A stretch of 12,904 nucleotides of DNA. It comes from Thalassospiraceae bacterium. GTDB lineage: Bacteria; Pseudomonadota; Alphaproteobacteria; Rhodospirillales; Magnetovibrionaceae. The position numbers and the translations under genes were made by a program. How positions within the stretch are numbered: position 1 is the first letter of the stretch; every line of letters begins with the position of its first letter. The notes beneath the pieces are model-generated. The model had not been told where the DNA came from and did no database searches. It worked only from the letters and a program-made list of their open reading frames with translations. Shown piece after piece: positions 1 through 6,393 of the stretch. The stretch is from contig DAOVVL010000022.1 in NCBI GenBank assembly GCA_030637205.1, forward strand, positions 1 through 12,904. Direction: 5' to 3'.

Positions 1-1309
1 ACGCTCAAGCTTTGTCGATGGCGCGAAGGCGCGTGGCGTTCCCGAAGCCAAAGCCGGGGAAATCTTCGATCAGGTGAACAAGTTCGCCGGCTACGGCTTT
101 AACAAATCGCACGCGGCGGCTTATGCGATGGTGGCGTACCAGACCGGATACATGAAGGCCAATTTCCCGGTTGAATTCATGGCCGCCTCCATGACGCTGG
201 ATATGGGCAATACCGATAAGCTCAATGCCTACCGCCAAGAGCTTGATCGTTTGGGCATTGATTTATTGCCGCCCGACATCAACGCATCGGACGTGACCTT
301 CAAGGTGGAACGCGACGCGGACGGCAAGGCCGTATCCATCCGTTATGCCTTGGCCGCGATTAAAAACGTGGGCGAGGGCGCCATGGAAGGGCTGATCGCC
401 GAGCGATCTGAAAACGGACCGTTCAAGGACATCACCGATTTTGCCAACCGCGTCGATGCCCATCAGGTCAACAAGCGCCAGATGGACAACCTGGTGCGTT
501 CCGGCGCGTTTGATTGTCTGGTGGCGAACCGTCGCCAGATGTTCAGCGGCCTTGAAATGGTGCTGGGCACGGCGCAGGCCGCCCAGTCGGAACGCGAAAG
601 CGGCCAAACCAGCCTGTTTGGCGGCGATGATGCCTCCGCGCCGGCGATCCGTATGCCCGATATTGCCGACTGGTCGCTGATGGACAAACTGAAGGAAGAA
701 TTTGATGCCCTGGGTTTTTATCTGTCGGCGCACCCGCTGGACAGTTACGCAAAAAGCCTCAAGCGGCTCGATGCCCAGCGTTATAGCGATATTCTAGCCC
801 TTGGCCGCTCCGGCGCGGTCAGCATTGCCGGCACCGTGATTTCCAAAAAAGAACGCATCTCGGCCAAGGGCAATAGATATGCCTTCGTTCAGTTTTCCGA
901 CACCACCGGCGCGTTTGAAGCCATCGTCTTTTCCGAACAACTGGCTCAGGCTGGCGACATGTTGGAACCGGGCCAGTCGCTGTTTATGCGCGCGGGCGCC
1001 ACGTTTGAAGGCGAAACCCTGAAACTGGCGGCGCAGTCGCTCAAACCGCTCGACGAGGTCGCCTCACAGACCGCCGCCGGGCTGATGCTCACGCTGGACA
1101 ATGACAAGCCGCTCGATGCGCTGAAAGCGGCCCTTGATGCGTGTAGCCAAGGAAAGGGCAAGATCAGCGTGTTGGTGCGCACGCCGCCGACCCGCGATGT
1201 GGCGGGTCAGGAAATCAAGGTTGGCCTGCAACGCGAGGTGCGCGTCACGCCGGAACTGCTGCAAGCCGTGCGCCGCATTCCCGGCATCGCAGAAGTGCAG
1301 GAAATATAA
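1..1309 (+). CDS. dnaE: DNA polymerase III alpha subunit, C-terminal part (5' end outside window)
   Basis: This is the 3' end of the replicative polymerase alpha subunit, which polymerises DNA at the fork. The reading frame is open from base 2 and gives about 435 residues. The fragment opens with the family's conserved FVDGA...GVPEAKA block and then KFAGYGFNKSHAAAYA, the last part of the polymerase core. A helix-hairpin-helix region follows around IKNVGEGA (nt about 350-410). QTSLF at nt 605-619 matches the Q-x-x-L-F internal beta-clamp-binding motif. An OB-fold follows (SIAGTVISKKERISAKGNRY, nt about 820-1060), and the tail corresponds to the tau-binding domain. It ends in TAA at 1307-1309. 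The catalytic PHP and palm aspartates lie upstream and cannot be checked. I see no convincing intrinsic terminator behind it. Identity is secure from the motifs; DnaE1 rather than the error-prone DnaE2 is inferred from the clamp motif and the essential-gene neighbourhood. Confidence 0.96.
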   Translation, partial: RSSFVDGAKARGVPEAKAGEIFDQVNKFAGYGFNKSHAAAYAMVAYQTGYMKANFPVEFMAASMTLDMGNTDKLNAYRQELDRLGIDLLPPDINASDVTFKVERDADGKAVSIRYALAAIKNVGEGAMEGLIAERSENGPFKDITDFANRVDAHQVNKRQMDNLVRSGAFDCLVANRRQMFSGLEMVLGTAQAAQSERESGQTSLFGGDDASAPAIRMPDIADWSLMDKLKEEFDALGFYLSAHPLDSYAKSLKRLDAQRYSDILALGRSGAVSIAGTVISKKERISAKGNRYAFVQFSDTTGAFEAIVFSEQLAQAGDMLEPGQSLFMRAGATFEGETLKLAAQSLKPLDEVASQTAAGLMLTLDNDKPLDALKAALDACSQGKGKISVLVRTPPTRDVAGQEIKVGLQREVRVTPELLQAVRRIPGIAEVQEI

Positions 1310-1379
1310 GGCTTTTTCGGCGCTTTATTGACGGCGTTTGAAGTGTCCTGATTATCAGCAACAATCCCCCGCTTTTCCC

Positions 1380-1408
1380 TTGCAAACCGCCGTTCCAAGG
1401 GGTATCAC
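1380..1408 (+). promoter_or_regulatory. Candidate sigma70-type promoter of rpsB
   Basis: TTGCAA (1380-1385) and TATCAC (1403-1408) are separated by exactly 17 bases. The -35 is preceded by C, giving CTTGCA, close to the CTTGAC favoured in alphaproteobacteria. Transcription would start near 1415 and leave a leader of about 136 nt before rpsB. An 11-base odd palindrome, CTGATTATCAG (1348-1358), lies 21 bases upstream of the -35 and could be an operator or chance. The promoter is inferred from box match and spacing only. Confidence 0.5.
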
Positions 1409-1414
1409 ACCGCA

Positions 1415-1551
1415 CGCTTCTCATACGGAGGAGCGAATTCACACGTGGGCTTTGTGGCCCCGGCGCAAATTCGCCGAAGGCCGCTCCGGTGTTTCTTCAA
1501 AAAGAAACGACGGCCCACGGACGTTTAACCGGAAAAAAGGATACCAGGAAG
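1415..1551 (+). promoter_or_regulatory. Structured 5' leader of rpsB (candidate S2 autoregulatory RNA)
   Basis: The leader contains three exact helices. An outer 7-bp helix pairs CGTGGGC (1444-1450) with GCCCACG (1513-1519). Inside it are a 5-bp hairpin, CGGCG/CGCCG (1461-1465 with 1472-1476, 6-nt loop), and a 7-bp hairpin, GTTTCTT/AAGAAAC (1491-1497 with 1502-1508, loop CAAA). GGAGC (1430-1434) can pair with GCTCC (1483-1487), which would cross the outer helix as a pseudoknot. The rpsB ribosome-binding site AAGGA (1537-1541) lies 17 nt beyond the outer helix. S2-mediated control of the rpsB-tsf operon through the 5' leader is known in gammaproteobacteria; that this leader does the same is inference. 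Confidence 0.5.
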
Positions 1552-2487
1552 ATGGCTCTTCCCTCATTTACCATGCGTCAGCTCTTAGAAGCCGGCGTCC
1601 ACTTCGGACATAGCACGCGTCGTTGGAACCCGAAAATGGCACCGTTTCTCTTCGGTGACCGTAACGGCATTCATATCATTGATCTTGGACAGACCGTCCC
1701 GATGCTGAGCCGCGCCATGCAGGCGGTTCGCGACGTGGTTGCGGGCGGTGGCCGGGTGCTGTTTGTCGGCACCAAGCGCCAGGCCTCATCCAAGGTTGCA
1801 GACGCTGCGCGCGCCTGTGGCCAGCATTTTGTCAATCACCGTTGGTTGGGCGGCATGCTGACCAACTGGCAGACCATTTCCGGCTCCATCAAGCGCCTGC
1901 GCGAACTGGAAGCCATCTTTGACAGCGTTGAGAAGACCGAAGGCCTGACCAAGGAAGAACTGCTTCAGCTGACCCGTGAACGCAACAAGCTTGAACTGGC
2001 ACTGGGCGGCATCAAGGATATGGGCGGTTTGCCTGATATTCTGGTCATCATCGATACCAACAAGGAAGACACCGCCGTTGCCGAAGCCGTCAAGCTGGGC
2101 ATTCCGGTTGTGGGCGTGCTGGATTCCAATTCGGACCCTGCGGGCGTTGATTACCCGATTCCCGGCAACGACGACGCACTGCGCGCCATCGGCACCTATC
2201 TTGACCTGATGGCAGGCTCGGTGCTGGACGGCATTCAGGCTGAAGTCACCAGCCGTGGCGGCGACGCCGGTGCGGCAGCAAAACCCACCACAGAAGCCAT
2301 TCCTGCTGATAAAAAGGGCGCCAAAGCCCCGGCAAAGGAAGCAGCAAAGGCCCCGGCAAAGGAAGCCGCAAAAGACAAAGCCAAGCCAGAAGCTAAAGCC
2401 GAGCCAGAAGCTAAAGCAGAAGCTCCGGCACCCGCTGGCGAAGCTGCGGCACCCGCTGAAGCCGCCAAGGAAGGCGCGGGCGCTTAA
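1552..2487 (+). CDS. rpsB: 30S ribosomal protein S2 with long Ala/Lys/Glu-rich C-terminal tail
   Basis: Protein S2 (311 aa) joins the small ribosomal subunit late and helps anchor S1. The start ATG at 1552 gives MALPSFTMRQLLEAGVHFGH, the conserved N-terminus. The open frame continues 21 codons further upstream, but those codons encode the RNA leader and not S2 sequence. AAGGA at 1537-1541 is the likely ribosome-binding site. Family signatures are present: HFVNHRWLGGMLTNWQ at residues about 92-107, and PDILVIIDTNKEDTAVAEA followed by IPVVGVLDSNSDP at 161-196. The globular core ends near residue 233, comparable to the 241-aa E. coli protein. Residues about 236-311 form a low-complexity, probably disordered tail of AKAPAKEA-type and KPEAKAE-type repeats. 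It is first in an operon with tsf, 84 nt upstream of it. Tails of this kind occur in alphaproteobacterial S2; their role is not known to me. Confidence 0.97.
   Translation: MALPSFTMRQLLEAGVHFGHSTRRWNPKMAPFLFGDRNGIHIIDLGQTVPMLSRAMQAVRDVVAGGGRVLFVGTKRQASSKVADAARACGQHFVNHRWLGGMLTNWQTISGSIKRLRELEAIFDSVEKTEGLTKEELLQLTRERNKLELALGGIKDMGGLPDILVIIDTNKEDTAVAEAVKLGIPVVGVLDSNSDPAGVDYPIPGNDDALRAIGTYLDLMAGSVLDGIQAEVTSRGGDAGAAAKPTTEAIPADKKGAKAPAKEAAKAPAKEAAKDKAKPEAKAEPEAKAEAPAPAGEAAAPAEAAKEGAGA
2323..2370 (+). repeat. 24-bp tandem repeat (2 copies) in the S2 tail
   Basis: Two adjacent 24-base units, 2323-2346 and 2347-2370, match at 22 of 24 positions. Each encodes KAPAKEAA or its frame-equivalent. The mismatches are an A/G change at the third base of the unit and an A/C change in the GCA/GCC codon near its end. 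The repeat is in frame and keeps the protein open, so it looks like an in-frame duplication within a disordered tail. Confidence 0.85.
2385..2420 (+). repeat. 18-bp tandem repeat (2 copies) in the S2 tail
   Basis: Units 2385-2402 and 2403-2420 match at 17 of 18 bases and encode successive PEAKAE-like hexapeptides. The repeat lies just downstream of the 24-bp repeat in the same disordered tail, so this segment of rpsB appears to have grown by short in-frame duplications. Confidence 0.85.
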
Positions 2488-2521
2488 ATCAGCACCCGAC
2501 GTTTCTTGGATCATTTAATCT

Positions 2522-2543
2522 CGCATTTTCAATGCGTTATAAT
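2522..2543 (+). promoter_or_regulatory. Candidate tsf promoter: perfect -10 box next to a 6-bp hairpin
   Basis: TATAAT (2538-2543) is a perfect -10 hexamer in the 84-nt rpsB-tsf gap. The -35 at 17-base spacing is weak (TTAATC, 2515-2520). The spacer holds a compact inverted repeat, CGCATT-TTC-AATGCG (2522-2536), that ends one base before the -10. There is no U-run after it, so it does not look like a classical terminator. It could give tsf an internal promoter, or act as a pause or processing site in the rpsB-tsf transcript. Only the box and the repeat are seen; activity is inferred. Confidence 0.4.
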
Positions 2544-2571
2544 GAAATCTTATGGATAAGGTTTAAGTAAA

Positions 2572-3483
2572 ATGGCAGAAATTACCGCAGCAATGGTCAA
2601 GGAACTGCGCCAAACATCGGGCGCAGGCATGATGGATTGCAAAAAGGCCCTTTCTGAAAACGATGGCAACATCGAAGCGGCACAGGATTGGCTGCGCACC
2701 AAGGGTTTGGCAAGTGCTGCCAAGAAATCGGGTCGTATTGCCTCTGAAGGTCTGGTCGGCGTGGCGATTGAAGGCAACGTTGGGGCCGTGGTTGAAGTCA
2801 ACTCGGAAACCGACTTCGTTGCGCGCAATGAAACGTTTCAGGACTTTGTTAAAACCGTTGCCCAGCTTGGTCTTTCCAGCGGTGGCGATCTGGAAAAGCT
2901 TCAGGGCATGGATTATCCCGACACCGGGCGCACCGTTGCTGAAGAACTGACGCACATGATCTCGACCATCGGTGAAAACATGAACATTCGCCGCGTCGCC
3001 GTTGAAACGGTTGAACAGGGCGCGATTGCCAGTTATATGCACGGCGCGATTAAGCCGGGCATTGGCAAAATCGGCGTTCTGGTTTCTGTTTCAGGTGCCG
3101 ACAGCGGTGCTGCGGACGCCATTGGCAAGCAAGTGGCCATGCATGTGGCCGCGACCAATCCGCAGGCACTGGGTCAGGACGATCTGGACCCCGAACTGGT
3201 TGAACGCGAACGCGCCTTCTTGACCGAACAGGCCCGCGAAAGCGGCAAACCCGAAGAAATCATCGCCAAGATGATTGATGGGCGCATTCGCAAGTATTAT
3301 CAGGAAGTCTGCCTGCTTGAGCAGACCTTTGTCATTGATGGCGAAAGCAAGGTCGGCAAGGCCGTGGAGGCCGCCGGTGACGGCCTGAGCATTGCCGCCT
3401 TCAGCCGCTTTGGTCTTGGCGAGGGGATTGAGAAAAAAGAAGAAGATTTTGCCGCCGAAGTGGCGGCGGCAGTCGGCGGATAA
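2572..3483 (+). CDS. tsf: Translation elongation factor Ts (EF-Ts)
   Basis: EF-Ts (303 aa) is the cytosolic guanine-nucleotide exchange factor that recycles EF-Tu-GDP. The ATG at 2572 gives MAEITAAMVKELRQTSGAGM. The UBA-like N-terminal domain spans roughly residues 1-55 and carries the family signature LRQTSGAGMMDCKKAL (12-27). The second signature, SETDFVARNE (78-87), contains the TDFV motif whose Asp-Phe inserts near the EF-Tu magnesium site. The two dimerisation-type subdomains follow, with VAMHVAA and the typical EEIIAKMIDGRIRKYYQEVCLLEQ segment (about residues 225-248). Length is slightly above the 283 aa of E. coli. AAGG at 2558-2561 is a usable ribosome-binding site 10 nt before the start. 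It sits in the usual rpsB-tsf pair and is closed by a strong terminator, so rpsB-tsf looks like a separate transcription unit from pyrH. Confidence 0.97.
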   Translation: MAEITAAMVKELRQTSGAGMMDCKKALSENDGNIEAAQDWLRTKGLASAAKKSGRIASEGLVGVAIEGNVGAVVEVNSETDFVARNETFQDFVKTVAQLGLSSGGDLEKLQGMDYPDTGRTVAEELTHMISTIGENMNIRRVAVETVEQGAIASYMHGAIKPGIGKIGVLVSVSGADSGAADAIGKQVAMHVAATNPQALGQDDLDPELVERERAFLTEQARESGKPEEIIAKMIDGRIRKYYQEVCLLEQTFVIDGESKVGKAVEAAGDGLSIAAFSRFGLGEGIEKKEEDFAAEVAAAVGG

Positions 3484-3495
3484 GCCGGTTTGATC

Positions 3496-3533
3496 AGCGG
3501 GGCAGGCCACAACGGCTTGTCCCGCTTTTTTTT
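3496..3533 (+). terminator. Strong intrinsic terminator after tsf
   Basis: A 13-bp uninterrupted stem with a single G-U wobble on each arm (arms 3496-3508 and 3514-3526, loop ACAAC) is followed by a run of eight T (3526-3533). It starts 13 nt after the tsf stop. This is the clearest regulatory element in the window and separates the rpsB-tsf unit from pyrH and the genes behind it. Confidence 0.93.
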
Positions 3534-3562
3534 GGCCAGCCTTTAAGTCATCTGGCGCTGTT

Positions 3563-3589
3563 TTGCCAGAAGGTTGGATAGGCTATGAT
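3563..3589 (+). promoter_or_regulatory. Candidate promoter of the pyrH-frr-uppS-cdsA-dxr unit
   Basis: TTGCCA (3563-3568, 5 of 6 to TTGACA) and TATGAT (3584-3589, 5 of 6 to TATAAT) lie between the tsf terminator and pyrH. The spacer is 15 bases, shorter than ideal. The -35 overlaps the right arm of an inverted repeat TCTGGC/GCCAGA (3551-3556 with 3565-3570). A second GCCAG at 3535-3539 could pair with the same left arm. A promoter here is expected because transcription is terminated upstream; the exact boxes are inferred. Confidence 0.45.
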
Positions 3590-3629
3590 GGCGTGCGATT
3601 CTGAAGCTGGGAAGGGCGTATAGGCAATC

Positions 3630-4346
3630 ATGGCAACATCACCCAAATATCAACGCGTATTGCTGAAACTGTCCGGCGAAGCCCTGATGGGCGACAAGGC
3701 CTTTGGCCTCGATCCGGCCACGGTTGAGCGCATCGCGGGTGAGGTCAAGGCGGTCTATGACGCGGGCGTGCAAATCGCCCTGGTCATCGGGGCCGGTAAC
3801 ATCTTTCGCGGCGTTTCCGCCGCCGCATCCAACATTGAGCGGACTTCAGCCGATTACATGGGCATGCTGGCCACCGTGATGAACGCGCTGGCGATGCAAA
3901 GCGCGCTGGAAGCCATCGGCATTGATACCCGTGTGCAATCCGCGATCCCGATGAATACGGTATGCGAACCGTTCATCCGGCGCCGGGCGTTGCGCCACAT
4001 GGAACAGGGCCGCGTGGTGATCTTTGCCGGCGGTACCGGCAACCCGTTTTTCACCACCGATACGGCGGCGGCCCTTCGGGCCTCGGAAATGGACTGCGAT
4101 GCGCTGCTCAAGGGCACCCAGGTGGATGGCGTCTATAGCGCCGATCCGAAGACCAATCCCGATGCGGAACGCTATAAAACCCTTGCATATCAAGATGTTC
4201 TGGCACGCGACTTGCGTGTGATGGATACCGCCGCCATTGCGCTGGCGCGTGACAACCAACTGCCAATACTGGTATTTTCGGTCCACACCCCCGGTGCTTT
4301 CGCCGATGTGGTAAACGGAAAGGGCGTTTTCACCATCGTTGAGTGA
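3630..4346 (+). CDS. pyrH: Uridylate kinase (UMP kinase)
   Basis: PyrH (238 aa) phosphorylates UMP to UDP with ATP in the cytosol, a step of pyrimidine nucleotide synthesis. It is a homohexameric amino-acid-kinase-fold enzyme usually activated by GTP and inhibited by UTP. The ATG at 3630 gives a protein with KLSGEALMG (13-21) for phosphate binding, the glycine-rich GAGNIFRG (54-61), the UMP-binding stretch RTSADYMGMLATVMN (71-85), GGTGNPFFTTDTAAALRA (134-151), and the nucleotide-binding KGTQVDGVYSADP (161-173). Length fits the 241-aa E. coli enzyme. AGG at 3622-3624 and GAAGGG at 3611-3616 are possible ribosome-binding sites; neither is ideally spaced. It follows the tsf terminator and leads frr by 36 nt, the classical pyrH-frr pair. 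Confidence 0.97.
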   Translation: MATSPKYQRVLLKLSGEALMGDKAFGLDPATVERIAGEVKAVYDAGVQIALVIGAGNIFRGVSAAASNIERTSADYMGMLATVMNALAMQSALEAIGIDTRVQSAIPMNTVCEPFIRRRALRHMEQGRVVIFAGGTGNPFFTTDTAAALRASEMDCDALLKGTQVDGVYSADPKTNPDAERYKTLAYQDVLARDLRVMDTAAIALARDNQLPILVFSVHTPGAFADVVNGKGVFTIVE

Positions 4347-4370
4347 TTGCGCCGATCAATTAGAATTTGA

Positions 4371-4375
4371 AGGGA
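4371..4375 (+). promoter_or_regulatory. Ribosome-binding site fixing the GTG start of frr
   Basis: AGGGA, within GAAGGGAAG, ends 7 nt before the GTG at 4383. This spacing supports GTG as the frr start rather than a later codon. Confidence 0.75.
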
Positions 4376-4382
4376 AGCACAA

Positions 4383-4952
4383 GTGGCTGATGCGGATATC
4401 AAAGGGCTGAAAGCTGACATCAAACGGCGCATGGATGGCGCGTTGGACGTCTTACACAAGGAATTTGGCGGGCTTCGCACCGGGCGGGCATCGATCAACC
4501 TGCTTGATCCGGTTAACGTCAACGCATATGGCTCTGAGATGCCGATGAACCAGGTGGGAACCGTCAGCGTTCCGGAATCGCGCATGTTGTCGATACAGGT
4601 GTGGGACAAGGGGCTGGTGAAATCGGTTGAAAAAGCCATCATCGATTCCGGTCTGGGCTTAAATCCGGCAGTTGATGGCCAGATGATCCGTATTCCGATC
4701 CCGCCGTTGAACGAGGAACGCCGGCTCGAGCTGACCAAGATCGCGGGCAAGTACACCGAAGAAGCCCGCGTCGCGGTGCGCAACGTGCGCCGCCACGGCA
4801 TGGACGAGCTGAAAAAAATGGAAAAAAATCACCAGATTTCTGAAGATGCGCACCACCAGTACGCCGACGAGGTCCAGAAACTGACCGACGACTGTATCGG
4901 CAAGATTGATGAGACACTGGCGAATAAAGAAAAAGACATCATGCAGGTCTAA
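4383..4952 (+). CDS. frr: Ribosome recycling factor (GTG start)
   Basis: RRF (189 aa) splits post-termination ribosomes together with EF-G. The protein is mostly the three-helix-bundle domain I with a small beta domain II inserted at about residues 30-105. Family landmarks are LRTGRAS (31-37), NVNAYGSEMPMNQVGTVSV (45-63), GLNPAVDGQMIRIPIPPLNEERR (split across 92-114), and the basic AVRNVRRHGMDELKK (131-145), which includes the arginine important for ribosome binding. Length agrees with the 185 aa of E. coli. The start codon is GTG at 4383, with a well-placed AGGGA site. The next in-frame ATG would remove the first helix. It lies 36 nt after pyrH and 36 nt before uppS, in one apparent operon. 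Confidence 0.97.
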   Translation: MADADIKGLKADIKRRMDGALDVLHKEFGGLRTGRASINLLDPVNVNAYGSEMPMNQVGTVSVPESRMLSIQVWDKGLVKSVEKAIIDSGLGLNPAVDGQMIRIPIPPLNEERRLELTKIAGKYTEEARVAVRNVRRHGMDELKKMEKNHQISEDAHHQYADEVQKLTDDCIGKIDETLANKEKDIMQV

Positions 4953-4988
4953 AAAAGCCACAAAGCAAGACTAAAGGTCGCTTTAACG

Positions 4989-5709
<721 letters not shown>

Positions 5710-5729
<20 letters not shown>

Positions 5730-6393
5730 CGAACCTAAAAGCACCCTTGTTCCCCGTGTTGTTTCGGCCCTTGTGCTGGCGCCGCCTGTGTTGTGGGCGG
5801 TGTGGAGCGGTGGGGTCGCTTTTCAGATATTGATTTCGCTGGCCGCACTGATTGCGGTGTTTGAATGGATGCGCATGGCCGGCCGGGCCAAATTGTGGGT
5901 GATTGCGGGCGGATTATACATTGCACTGGCGATCTATGCCTTGTGGTGGCTGCGTTTGGATCCCCAGTGGGGCCGGGTGAACCTGATCTGGTTGATGGCG
6001 GTGGTGTGGGCCACCGATATCGGCGGTTATGTGTTCGGGCGCGCGCTGGGGGGGGCCAAACTGGCCCCGTCGATCAGCCCCAACAAGACCTGGTCGGGTT
6101 TTATCGGCGGCATGGCATTGGCGGTGAGCGCAAGTTTTGCGGTGCTGGTCATCTTCGAGCTGGACGCCGGCTGGGGCGTGGCGCTGCTGGCGGGCGTGAT
6201 CTCTGCCATTTCCCAAGGCGGCGACTTGTTGGAATCTGCCATGAAACGGCGTTTTCAGGTCAAGGATTCCGGGAACTTGATCCCCGGTCACGGCGGCATG
6301 CTGGACCGCGTCGATGGCCTGATGGCCGCCAGTACAGCATTGGCCTTGATAAACATGGGCATGGGGAGCAACTTTATTCTATGGCTGGCCTGA
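5710..6393 (+). CDS. cdsA: Phosphatidate cytidylyltransferase (CDP-diglyceride synthase)
   Basis: CdsA converts phosphatidic acid and CTP to CDP-diacylglycerol, the precursor of all phospholipids, in the inner membrane. With the ATG at 5710 it has 227 residues, short against about 285 in E. coli; the missing part is N-terminal membrane sequence. Hydrophobic segments are visible near residues 16-32, 35-52, 63-80, 91-110, 131-150, 155-169 and 205-226. Key motifs are WATDIGGYVFG (100-110), SPNKTWSGFIGG (123-134) and the family signature across 175-202 (ESAMKRRFQVKDSG, then PGHGGMLDRVD) with the catalytic Asp residues. A GTG at 5698 could start four codons earlier and a GTG at 5722 four later. 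ATG is preferred although no strong ribosome-binding site is visible, consistent with coupling to uppS. Its 3' end overlaps dxr by 13 nt. Confidence 0.93.

Noticed and set aside
1310..1345. Search for an intrinsic terminator after dnaE
   Set aside because: A short T-run (GGCTTTTTCGG) is present but no stem precedes it, so none is called.
1489..1551. N-terminal extension of S2 by 21 codons
   Set aside because: The conserved S2 N-terminus begins at ATG 1552. The upstream codons encode the 7-bp leader hairpin, and there is no ribosome-binding site at 1489.
1338..1613. 91-codon open frame across the rpsB leader
   Set aside because: It starts with TTG without a ribosome-binding site and runs out of frame into rpsB, and its sequence is explained by the RNA leader and the S2 gene.
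2323..2460. Short repeats considered as a CRISPR or repetitive extragenic element
   Set aside because: The units are directly adjacent without spacers, lie inside rpsB and are multiples of three, so they are coding repeats.
1786..2514. 242-codon open frame on the minus strand opposite rpsB
   Set aside because: It is the mirror of the S2 gene. Its Phe/Cys/Gly-rich N-terminal part is the reverse complement of the Ala/Lys repeat tail, and it has no family motif.
4190..4801. 203-codon open frame on the minus strand opposite pyrH and frr
   Set aside because: It spans the 3' end of one conserved gene and most of the next in antisense, with no motif and a Ser/Arg-rich composition typical of shadow frames.
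5865..6380. Open frame upstream of dxr, in frame with it, giving an apparent 576-residue protein
   Set aside because: The upstream part runs through cdsA in another frame and shows no protein-family sequence, while CdsA in its own frame has all its motifs and membrane segments. It is a by-product of GC-rich codon use, not a fusion.
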